DNA of 5,461 nt from Bacillota bacterium (lineage in GTDB: Bacteria > Bacillota > Bacilli > ZCTH02-B2). Numbering within the stretch: the stretch's first letter is position 1; each line of letters begins with the position of its first letter. Location: the NCBI GenBank assembly GCA_017577895.1, contig PKQY01000077.1, positions 1-5,461 on the forward strand, given 5' to 3'. This document shows positions 1-5,341 of this stretch, piece by piece. The notes under the pieces were generated by a model. The model saw nothing but the letters and a program-made list of their open reading frames with translations, searched no databases and was not told the DNA's origin. A program made the translations under genes and the position numbers.

Positions 1-2
1 TG

Positions 3-530
3 GCCCAGGCCGTGGAAGCCGGCGGCGGCAGCGCTGTGGCCGTCCACGGGCGCACCCGCGCGCAAATGTACGAAGGAAAAGCCAACTGGGACATCATCCG
101 CCAAGTGAAAGAGGCGGTCCGCATCCCAGTCATCGGCAACGGCGACATCTTCACCCCGCAAGACGCCAAGCGAATGCTGGAGACCACCGGCTGCGACGGC
201 GTCATGATCGGCCGCGCCGCCTTGGGCAACCCGTGGATGTTGTACCGGACAGTGAAATATTTGACCACCGGAGAACTGCCGCCGGAACCGACGCCGCGGG
301 AGAAAATCGAGGTGGCGCTGGAACACTTGGACCGGCTCATCGCCGTCAAAGGCGAAACCATCGGCGTCAAAGAAATGCGCAAACACGCAGCCTGGTATCT
401 CAAGGGCCTGCCCCACTCCGCCGAAATGCGGGCTGCCGTCAACCAGCAGACCACGCGGGAAGGCATGCGGAACTTGTTGCTGGCCTACGCCGAAGAGCTG
501 GAACGGCAAAGCGCATCCCGCATCGCATGA
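3..530 (+). CDS. dusB: tRNA-dihydrouridine synthase DusB, C-terminal part (5' end outside window)
   Basis: Flavoenzyme that reduces specific uridines of tRNA to dihydrouridine in the cytoplasm. The reading frame is open from the left edge, so the 175 residues seen are the C-terminal half of a protein usually about 330 long; the catalytic cysteine lies upstream and cannot be checked. Visible family motifs are HGRTR followed by AQMYEGKANWD near the start, then IPVIGNGDI and GVMIGRAALGNPW, which form the FMN-phosphate-binding end of the TIM barrel. The helical C-terminal domain follows, with the typical KEMRKHAAWYLKGLP stretch. In many Bacilli dusB sits near lysS or greA; here it is followed by hairpins and a convergent sco gene, so the respiratory genes are a separate unit. 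The family is certain; the DusB subtype is very likely from the motif wording. Confidence 0.95.
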   Translation, partial: AQAVEAGGGSAVAVHGRTRAQMYEGKANWDIIRQVKEAVRIPVIGNGDIFTPQDAKRMLETTGCDGVMIGRAALGNPWMLYRTVKYLTTGELPPEPTPREKIEVALEHLDRLIAVKGETIGVKEMRKHAAWYLKGLPHSAEMRAAVNQQTTREGMRNLLLAYAEELERQSASRIA

Positions 531-553
531 AGCGTCCGGCGCGCCAGGACGCT
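531..553 (+). other. hairpin directly after the dusB stop codon
   Basis: AGCGTCC (531-537) pairs with GGACGCT (547-553). The inside, GGCGCGCC, adds two more pairs around a CGCG loop, with A546 bulged. It begins at the base after the dusB TGA. No T-run follows, so it is not a classical intrinsic terminator. It could protect the 3' end of the mRNA or slow RNA polymerase before the hairpin at 617-645. Confidence 0.5.
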
Positions 554-592
554 GCTGGCACCCTCTGCATCGGCACAACCGTATCCATCACA

Positions 593-621
593 AAACGAAC
601 GGCCCCTTGAAACGAACGGCC
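593..621 (+). repeat. 12-base direct repeat, two copies 17 bases apart
   Basis: AAACGAACGGCC occurs at 593-604 and again at 610-621. The second copy supplies the outer left arm of the terminator hairpin at 617-645. It may be a small tandem duplication of the terminator edge. No function is evident. Confidence 0.55.
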
Positions 622-655
622 ACTTGCCCGTCGGGCAAGTGGCCGCTTCTTTCTC
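617..655. terminator. bidirectional terminator between convergent dusB and sco
   Basis: A perfect 14-base inverted repeat, CGGCCACTTGCCCG (617-630) and its complement (632-645), is separated by a single base, so a GC-rich hairpin with a short loop forms on either strand. On the + strand it is followed by the T-rich CTTCTTTCT. On the - strand it is followed by TTCGTTTC. Both tails are interrupted by other bases, but the stem is very strong and sits exactly between the dusB stop (530) and the sco stop (679). Confidence 0.85.
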
Positions 656-678
656 ACATTCTTCCCCGTTTAAGCGGT

Positions 679-1275
679 TTACAACAATTTGCCGATATCG
701 TTCACCACAGCCGCATCATCCACTTCCGGCCCCATTTCGTACAAACCCCGGATGTTGCCTTCCTGATCGACCAGATAGAAGATGGACGTGTGGGCTACCA
801 GTCCGTTGTCCTGCTTTTGGGCATAAAACCCGTAAGGGCGGAGAATTTCTTGAATCTTTTCCTCACTGCCCCGCAAAAACACCCAGTTGTCCAAGTCGGC
901 ACCCACGCGCTCACTGTAAGCCCGCAACACCTCCGGTGTGTCCACTTCCGGATCGAGCGTGATGCTGATGAATTGCACTTTGTCCGACCATCCCTTGGCC
1001 TTCACGGTCTCTTGCATGCGGGCCATGGCCATGGTCGTCGGGGCACACACATCGGGACAGCTGGTATACATAAATTCCACGATCCGAACTTTCCCGTCGG
1101 ATTCTTGAAAACGGAACATCCCGCCGTGGGCCGACTCCAACGTAAAATCCGGCGCTGTCCCGTACGTGGGCAACGCATTTTGCCGCCACCAGAGCGTGTA
1201 CGCCACCATCCCGAGTATTGCCACCAACAACACGACAATGGCGACGACAAACCATTTTCGCTGTAACACCGCCAT
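679..1275 (-). CDS. sco: SCO1/SenC family copper assembly protein for cytochrome c oxidase
   Basis: A membrane-anchored thioredoxin-fold protein that delivers copper to, or reduces the cysteines of, the CuA site of oxidase subunit II on the outer face of the membrane. The 198 residues match the family size. Residues about 8-28 form one hydrophobic N-terminal helix without a lipobox cysteine, so it looks helix-anchored and not a lipoprotein like the Bacillus subtilis homologue YpmQ. Next come PDFTLESAHGG and the copper motif YTSCPDVCAP with Cys73 and Cys77 (CxxxC). Then follow TLDPEVDTP and the distal ligand His162 in VAHTS. The ATG is preceded by AAAGGAGGGG five bases upstream. It is transcribed divergently from the oxidase genes, sharing the 1276-1522 region, and its CuA target, subunit II, is encoded next door. 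No clear sigma-A promoter was found. Confidence 0.95.
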   Translation of the reverse strand: MAVLQRKWFVVAIVVLLVAILGMVAYTLWWRQNALPTYGTAPDFTLESAHGGMFRFQESDGKVRIVEFMYTSCPDVCAPTTMAMARMQETVKAKGWSDKVQFISITLDPEVDTPEVLRAYSERVGADLDNWVFLRGSEEKIQEILRPYGFYAQKQDNGLVAHTSIFYLVDQEGNIRGLYEMGPEVDDAAVVNDIGKLL

Positions 1276-1340
1276 GCGAACCCCTCCTTTTGGTCGTCAA
1301 TCCCGTTACTATGAACGATGCCACAAATGTGTCGTCCTGA

Positions 1341-1360
1341 CATCCCTCGAAAGGGGGATG
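1341..1360. other. small hairpin with GAAA tetraloop in the sco/oxidase divergent region
   Basis: CATCCCTC (1341-1348) pairs with GGGGGATG (1353-1360), eight pairs including one G-T (G-U in RNA), closing a GAAA loop of the GNRA class on the + strand. No T-run follows. Whether it is transcribed is unknown. On the - strand it would fall in the upstream or leader region of sco. Confidence 0.4.
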
Positions 1361-1363
1361 GAA

Positions 1364-1400
1364 TGTGACATTTTTGTGACACGCCGGTTTTGTCGCAAAA
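1364..1400. promoter_or_regulatory. operator-like inverted repeat with an extra direct half-site, between sco and the oxidase operon
   Basis: TTTTGTGACA (1372-1381) and TGTCGCAAAA (1391-1400) form a 10-base inverted repeat with one mismatch and a 9-base spacer. A further copy of TGTGACA lies at 1364-1370, exactly 11 bases (one helical turn) before the TGTGACA at 1375-1381. This is the look of a binding site for a dimeric or tandem-binding regulator. The half-site resembles the TTTGTGA core reported for the aerobic/anaerobic response regulator ResD in Bacillus. That link is an inference from a short match. It could control sco, the oxidase genes or both. Confidence 0.5.
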
Positions 1401-1428
1401 TGTACAACGATTTCTCAAAATGTTGTCA
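1396..1428 (+). promoter_or_regulatory. repeat pair and possible -35 element upstream of the oxidase operon
   Basis: CAAAATGT occurs at 1396-1403 and 1416-1423, 20 bases apart, so on the same helix face. ACAAC (1404-1408) and GTTGT (1422-1426) form a short inverted repeat. TTGTCA at 1423-1428 is the best -35 match seen here (5 of 6). The hexamer 17 bases further on, CGTATT, is a poor -10, so the promoter of the oxidase operon is not fixed. The remaining stretch up to 1502 shows no gene on either strand that I can support. Confidence 0.25.
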
Positions 1429-1522
1429 GCAAGAAGACCGGAAACCGTATTTCAACCGTGAAAAACAAGGAGTACTGTAAAAGTAGCAACAGCCAAAACT
1501 TACAAAAAGGGGGTGTCACCAC

Positions 1523-1678
1523 ATGGCCAAACCGCACGTGCCCACCCAGACAGAAACGAAGACAACGCCGGAACACGAAACGCCGTTGAAAGGAACCTTG
1601 GCGTCGGTCCTGTTATTGGCACTGTTCATTGTCCTCGTCTGGGGCGGCGTGTTTGCGCTGTATCTGTCCCGCATGTAA
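1523..1678 (+). CDS. cbaD: ba3-type cytochrome c oxidase small subunit IIa
   Basis: A 51-residue single-helix membrane protein, the third subunit of B-family haem-copper oxidases. A polar N-terminal segment (residues 1-21, rich in Thr, Pro, His and Glu) precedes PLKGTLASV and a helix at about 25-47, ending in YLSRM. From remembered sequence, the part from LKG onward lines up with Thermus thermophilus subunit IIa (KGALAV... to VYAVFFARG), whose helix fills the place of the second membrane helix of A-type subunit II. The polar extension is longer than in the 34-residue Thermus protein. The ATG follows AAAAAGGGGGTG with about 7 bases between. The gene stands 37 bases ahead of subunit II, giving the cbaDBA order of Thermus. 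It is too short for many gene callers. Confidence 0.88.
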   Translation: MAKPHVPTQTETKTTPEHETPLKGTLASVLLLALFIVLVWGGVFALYLSRM

Positions 1679-1714
1679 GCACGTCCGATTTTTTCGTCAA
1701 AAGGAGTGTTCAAC

Positions 1715-2185
1715 ATGCACCTTCACCGCTATGAACGCATCTGGCTCGTCATCGGTTCGGCGACGTTGCTCGCCTTCTTGGCGGTCCTGGCGGTCCAAAC
1801 GTTCGCCCTCGGACTGGCACCACCCAGCGACTTGGGACAAGCGTGTCTGACCAGTCCCGACGAACTGGCACCGCCGTACAACCAGCCGGGACTTTATCCG
1901 GTCGGTGAAAATGAATACGACTTGGTCATGGTCTCATACGCCTTCGGCTTTGATCCGGGAACCGTCGAAGTGCCGGCGGGTGCCAAAATCAATATCAAGG
2001 CTACCAGTAAAGACGTGGTTCACGGCTTGCAAATTCCCGGCACCAACGCCAACATGATGCTCATGCCAGGACATGCCAACGTCGTCAGCACCACCTTCGA
2101 CAAACCGGGCGAATATCTCATTTTGTGCAACGAATATTGCGGCATTGGTCACCAAGCCATGATGGCGAAAATCATCGTCAAATAA
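1715..2185 (+). CDS. cbaB: ba3-type cytochrome c oxidase subunit II (CuA subunit)
   Basis: Receives electrons from cytochrome c at its binuclear CuA centre outside the membrane and passes them to subunit I. The 156 residues hold one N-terminal helix (about 9-33) and a cupredoxin domain. This single-helix build is typical of B-family enzymes; A-type subunit II has two helices. CuA ligands are His103 in VVHGL, Cys138, Glu140 (carbonyl), Cys142, His146 and Met149 in CNEYCGIGHQAMM, with the spacing of the Thermus protein. Glu7 in RYERIW matches Thermus Glu15, the entry residue of the K proton channel. I chose ATG 1715 because AAAAGGAG (1699-1706) lies 8 bases before it; a GTG three codons earlier (1706) overlaps that site. 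It lies 36 bases after subunit IIa and 26 before subunit I. Confidence 0.96.
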   Translation: MHLHRYERIWLVIGSATLLAFLAVLAVQTFALGLAPPSDLGQACLTSPDELAPPYNQPGLYPVGENEYDLVMVSYAFGFDPGTVEVPAGAKINIKATSKDVVHGLQIPGTNANMMLMPGHANVVSTTFDKPGEYLILCNEYCGIGHQAMMAKIIVK

Positions 2186-2211
2186 CGGCATGTCCGAAAG
2201 GAGTGGACGTC

Positions 2212-3861
2212 ATGAGTGGAAAAAGCGCCTATGAACTGACGCCGGCAGAAGCCCGCCTGTCCATGGCCCACTTTTACGTGGCGTTTCTCGCGCTGTTCAT
2301 CGGCGGCCTGGCCGGACTGACCCAGGCACTGCAACGGGCAGGCCTCATCACGCTGCCGGGAGGCATCAACTATTACCAAGTGTTGACCGCCCACGGCGTG
2401 TTGCTCGCCTTAGTGTTGACCACCTATTTCATCATCGGCTTCTTACTGGCTGGGGTGGCCAAAACGACCGGCGGTCTCACTCCGGGTGCGAAACGTTTCG
2501 GTTGGATTGGGTTTTGGCTGATGACCGTCGGCACGACTTTGACCACCATTATGATTTTAGCCAATGAAGGCACTGTTCTCTACACTTTTTATGCGCCGAT
2601 GAAAGCTTCGCCGTGGTTTTACCTCGGCTTGACGCTGGTCGTCGTCGGCAGCTGGTGCAGCGGCATCGCGGTGTTCATCAATTACGCTCACTGGAAAAAG
2701 AACCACCGCGGCCAGATGTCTCCGCTCTTCGCGTTTTTGACCGTCGCCACGTTCATCCTTTGGTTCGTGGCTACATTGGGTGTCGCCATTGAAGTGTTGT
2801 TCCTGCTCTTGCCCTGGTCGTTCGGCTGGACGGACACCATCAACGTCATGCTGAGCCGGACGTTGTTCTGGTACTTCGGACACCCGTTGGTCTACTTCTG
2901 GCTGATGCCGGCTTATATCGCTTGGTACGTCTGTTTGCCGAAAATTTTGGGCACGAAAGTGTTCAGTGATTCGTTGGCCCGGATGGCCTTCGTCCTGTTC
3001 ATCATTTTCTCCGTACCGGTCGGGTTCCACCATCAATTGTTGGAACCGGGCATTTCGCCGGGATGGAAGTTTTTGCAAGTGTTTCTCACCATGGTCGTCG
3101 TCGTGCCGTCTTTAATGACCGCTTTCTCCCTGTTTGCCACCTTTGAGTCGGTGGGCCATCAAAAAGGAGCCAAGGGACTGTTCGGCTGGTTGCGGGTATT
3201 GCCGTGGGGCGACGCGCGCTTTCTGGCGCCTTTCGTCGGGATGGTCTTCTTCATCATCGGCGGCGCCACCGGCATTGTCAACGCCAGCAACCAGTTGAAC
3301 CAAGTGGTGCACAATACGCTTTGGGTGGCGGGACACTTTCACTTGCCCGTCGGCACGACCGTGGCGCTCACCTTCTTCGGCGTCGGCTATTGGCTCATCC
3401 CGTATTTGACGAAACGAGTGTTCACTCCCTTGATGAACAAACTGGCCGTCGCCCAAGCGATCATTTGGGCCATCGGCATGCTCATCATGTCCACCGCCAT
3501 GCACATCGGCGGATTGATGGGCATCCCGCGCCGGACGGCGTTTACCGATTATCAGGGCATGGCCGCTGACTGGATTCCGCTGCAAGTTGTCATGGCCATC
3601 GGCGGTGTCATCTTGTTTATCGGCATCGTCCTGGAAGTCATCATTATGCTCAACTTGATGTTCTTCGCACCAAAAGGAAACACCGAGTTCCAATTGGCGG
3701 AAGCGGCCGCCGAAGAAGCAATGCGCACGCCGCCGGTTTTGGAACGCTGGGGCGTTTGGTTGGCCATCACCGCCGTGTTGGTGGTCGTTGCATATACGGT
3801 GCCGATTATAGACATGATACAAAATGCACCTCCCGGAGCACCGCCCATTCGCACGTGGTGA
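2212..3861 (+). CDS. cbaA: B-family (ba3/b(o/a)3-like) haem-copper oxidase subunit I
   Basis: Catalytic subunit that reduces O2 to water at the haem a3/o3-CuB centre and pumps protons. The 549 residues contain about 13 hydrophobic segments, as in Thermus ba3 (about 560 residues). Low-spin haem ligands are His61 and His377. The high-spin haem ligand is His375 in WVAGHFHLP. CuB ligands are His224, His273 and His274, and Tyr228 in GHPLVY can form the His-Tyr cross-link. The motif is GHPxVY with Leu, not the Glu of the A-type GHPEVY. K-channel residues Tyr239, Ser300 and Thr303 match Thermus Tyr248, Ser309 and Thr312, so this is a functional-looking B-type enzyme. The haem type (a or o) cannot be told from sequence. 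ATG 2212 follows AAAGGAG by 8 bases; an in-frame ATG at 2125 would overlap subunit II by 61 bases and lacks a good ribosome site. Confidence 0.97.
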   Translation: MSGKSAYELTPAEARLSMAHFYVAFLALFIGGLAGLTQALQRAGLITLPGGINYYQVLTAHGVLLALVLTTYFIIGFLLAGVAKTTGGLTPGAKRFGWIGFWLMTVGTTLTTIMILANEGTVLYTFYAPMKASPWFYLGLTLVVVGSWCSGIAVFINYAHWKKNHRGQMSPLFAFLTVATFILWFVATLGVAIEVLFLLLPWSFGWTDTINVMLSRTLFWYFGHPLVYFWLMPAYIAWYVCLPKILGTKVFSDSLARMAFVLFIIFSVPVGFHHQLLEPGISPGWKFLQVFLTMVVVVPSLMTAFSLFATFESVGHQKGAKGLFGWLRVLPWGDARFLAPFVGMVFFIIGGATGIVNASNQLNQVVHNTLWVAGHFHLPVGTTVALTFFGVGYWLIPYLTKRVFTPLMNKLAVAQAIIWAIGMLIMSTAMHIGGLMGIPRRTAFTDYQGMAADWIPLQVVMAIGGVILFIGIVLEVIIMLNLMFFAPKGNTEFQLAEAAAEEAMRTPPVLERWGVWLAITAVLVVVAYTVPIIDMIQNAPPGAPPIRTW

Positions 3862-3905
3862 CCGAACGGCTTTCAACAATTTTTTTACAGTTTCCGTGCC
3901 ATCTC

Positions 3906-3934
3906 TTGTCCCCGCTGAATGAATGTGGTAATGT
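3906..3934 (+). promoter_or_regulatory. candidate sigma-A promoter for the cytochrome c gene
   Basis: TTGTCC (3906-3911) and TAATGT (3929-3934) are 17 bases apart, and a TGG just before the -10 makes it an extended TGn type. The -35 matches 4 of 6 and the -10 matches the three most conserved positions. Transcription would begin near 3941, about 45 bases before the TTG start. A run of seven Ts at 3880-3886 lies upstream, after subunit I, but I see no stem ahead of it that would make a terminator, so read-through from the oxidase operon is also possible. Confidence 0.4.
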
Positions 3935-3971
3935 TTGAGATCGAAGTATGGGATGAGAGGCCCATCAAAAC

Positions 3972-3980
3972 AAGGGGGGG
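3972..3980 (+). promoter_or_regulatory. ribosome binding site with a run of seven G, deciding a TTG start
   Basis: AAGGGGGGG aligns with the AAGGAGGTG consensus and lies 5 bases (7 from the aligned core) before TTG 3986. In-frame starts further upstream (TTG 3935, ATG 3953) have no comparable site and would add a polar stretch before the signal peptide. Confidence 0.6.
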
Positions 3981-3985
3981 TACAG

Positions 3986-4399
3986 TTGAGTTTGTTCTTC
4001 AACAAAAAGTTCCTGGGTATCCTGTCTTTGGTTGCGGTGTTGGCGCTGGCGGGTTGCGGCGCGGCATCCAATCAAAACAATGCCGATCAAGGAACGCAAC
4101 AAGAACAACAAACCGATCAAGCCCAAGAAGGCGGCACCACCGGTGAAGCGGGCGGCGATGGCGCTGTGGCCTTTGACGAAGCCAAAGCTCGGGAAACGTA
4201 TCAAGCTTCTTGCGCCGGTTGCCACGGTGCCAATCTGGAGGGCGGCTTTGGAACGGCTTTGAATAACGTCGGTTCCCGCATGGATGCGGACGCCATTTAT
4301 GACGTCATCAAAAATGGCCGCGGTCAGATGCCCGCTCAAGGACAAGTGAGCGACGAAGATGCTCGTAACGTGGCCGCATGGCTGGCCAGCTTGAAATAA
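3986..4399 (+). CDS. lipoprotein cytochrome c (c551 type)
   Basis: A small mono-haem electron carrier tethered to the outer face of the membrane, probable donor to CuA of the neighbouring oxidase. From the TTG start it is 137 residues. The signal peptide has Lys7 and Lys8, a hydrophobic core at 9-22 and lipobox LAGC with Cys24. A flexible linker rich in Gln, Gly, Asp and Glu (about 25-60) leads to the class I cytochrome domain. Its haem motif is CAGCH (Cys76, Cys79, His80) and Met115 in GRGQMPAQ is the likely sixth ligand. It resembles Bacillus subtilis CccB (c551) in plan. A second TTG at 3992 is the alternative start. It lies 124 bases after subunit I with its own candidate promoter and ends in a strong terminator. 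As a donor it could serve other oxidases or N2O reductase too. Confidence 0.92.
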   Translation: MSLFFNKKFLGILSLVAVLALAGCGAASNQNNADQGTQQEQQTDQAQEGGTTGEAGGDGAVAFDEAKARETYQASCAGCHGANLEGGFGTALNNVGSRMDADAIYDVIKNGRGQMPAQGQVSDEDARNVAAWLASLK

Positions 4400-4430
4400 A
4401 GCTTGAACAAGCAATCAGTTGAGACTCAAT

Positions 4431-4476
4431 GTCCTTGGGATTGACGGCTGTCATTCCCAAGGACGTTTTACTTTTT
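4431..4476 (+). terminator. intrinsic terminator of the cytochrome c gene
   Basis: GTCCTTGGGA (4431-4440) pairs perfectly with TCCCAAGGAC (4455-4464). Inside, after one T-T mismatch, TGAC (4442-4445) pairs with GTCA (4450-4453) around a GGCT loop. GTTTTACTTTTT follows. It begins 31 bases after the cytochrome c stop codon. Confidence 0.93.
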
Positions 4477-4496
4477 CAACAGGTATCATCGTGCAT

Positions 4497-4539
4497 AAAA
4501 CGCCCTGGGGAGTTGCCTGTTGCAATCCCCAGGGCGTTT
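4497..4539. terminator. terminator of the convergent nosL unit, probably bidirectional
   Basis: AAACGCCCTGGGGA (4498-4511) pairs with TCCCCAGGGCGTTT (4526-4539). Past a bulged G4512, TTGC (4513-4516) pairs with GCAA (4522-4525). On the - strand the stem is followed by TTTTAT, so it ends transcripts coming from nosL. On the + strand TTTCGCTTTG follows, a weaker backup for the cytochrome c unit. Next to it CGCTTTGAAAGCG (4540-4552) is a further short inverted repeat. I see no other signal up to 4615. Confidence 0.88.
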
Positions 4540-4615
4540 CGCTTTGAAAGCGTAGAACCGTTTCATAGCGGTGAATTAAGATGACGCTAACCTTCTGAAC
4601 GGCGGCCGCGGACCA

Positions 4616-5341
4616 TCATTGACCGTGCTGCATGTTTCCGTTCATGGGTCCTTCCTCATGTCCGGCAAGCCCATCCGCCTTTTTCGCCTGCTCTTCGGCG
4701 GCCTTCATTTTCGCCTTGCGGCGTTCCAAGGCGATTTTGTCCACGTCTTCCATCGTCGCAATGACCGGCGACAACTGGGGATTTTCGGCAAGAAACTCTT
4801 CCGCCGCTTCCCTTGTCCCAAACAAGGCAAACCCCATTTTCATCGGTGTCTCAAGGCTGGCTCTGACCGGAACAGCCTCGTCCACCGGAATCCATTCCAA
4901 CGTATTGTAATCCCGGACCCACGCTCCCAAGGGCTTTTCTTCCAATATCCGGATTTGATTCATGAGGCATCCGATATCGTCGGTGAACAGATGCCGCCCG
5001 TCGGCGGTGACTACCTGACCGGTGTACCGTCCCATGGGATCATTCCGATGGTAGACCACCATATTGCACATAGAACACACTTCGTTTTCTCCCGGTTCCG
5101 TCGGCAATGCCGCTTGCGGATGGCCGGCATGGTCTTCAGGAGATTGGGCGCCGTCGGAACCATGGGTTTCGTCATTCGATTCATCGGCATCTTCGCCGCC
5201 GTTCACTCCGTTGGTCGGGGCTCCGGCCTGTTCCGACATCGACTGTCGGTTTTCAACGTCATCGACACCGGACGTGTTGGCGCCGCAGCCTACAACCAAA
5301 ACGAGACCCATCACCATCAGAAACATCAACCACTTTTTCAT
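4616..5341 (-). CDS. nosL: NosL-family copper-binding lipoprotein
   Basis: NosL proteins bind Cu(I) and supply copper to nitrous oxide reductase outside the membrane. The 241 residues start with a lipoprotein signal peptide (MKKW, hydrophobic core, lipobox VVGC, Cys19). A strongly acidic linker (about 20-88) has 16 Asp/Glu against a single Arg, plus His60, His71 and His74. The NosL domain opens with Cys89-Ser-Met91-Cys92-Asn-Met94 (CxMCxM, the family's copper motif) and includes the GRHLFTDDIGCLMN segment with Cys125. A charged, Ala-rich helix-like stretch (about 200-222) and a Met/His tail (GHEEGPMNGNMQHGQ) end it. ATG 5341 is preceded by GGTGGAG and overlaps the upstream ABC gene as ATGA, so translation is probably coupled. 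Longer upstream reading gives no signal peptide at the terminus. No nosZ is seen here, so the client may instead be the neighbouring oxidase. Confidence 0.88.
   Translation of the reverse strand: MKKWLMFLMVMGLVLVVGCGANTSGVDDVENRQSMSEQAGAPTNGVNGGEDADESNDETHGSDGAQSPEDHAGHPQAALPTEPGENEVCSMCNMVVYHRNDPMGRYTGQVVTADGRHLFTDDIGCLMNQIRILEEKPLGAWVRDYNTLEWIPVDEAVPVRASLETPMKMGFALFGTREAAEEFLAENPQLSPVIATMEDVDKIALERRKAKMKAAEEQAKKADGLAGHEEGPMNGNMQHGQ

Noticed and set aside
607..1266. 219-residue open frame on the + strand
   Set aside because: It is the reverse of sco, which has clear Sco motifs and a good ribosome site; this frame has neither.
1282..1345. Sigma-A promoter for sco on the - strand
   Set aside because: The -10-like CATAGT has no acceptable -35 at 16-18 bases, and the only TTGACG overlaps the ribosome site region.
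2125..2211. Upstream start for subunit I at ATG 2125
   Set aside because: It would overlap the subunit II gene and add 29 unconserved polar residues; ATG 2212 has a well-placed AAAGGAG.
2557..3078. 173-residue open frame on the - strand
   Set aside because: It lies wholly inside subunit I and has the highly polar composition of a reverse-strand shadow.
3871..3890. T-run after subunit I as an intrinsic terminator
   Set aside because: Only a 3-base-pair CCGAACGG palindrome lies ahead of it, with a gap before the Ts, so no stable stem can be shown.
3112..4071. 319-residue open frame on the - strand
   Set aside because: It lies antisense to the 3' half of subunit I and the following gap. Its composition (many His, Asp, Gln, Gly, Arg) is what the reverse of hydrophobic codons gives, and no family motif is seen.
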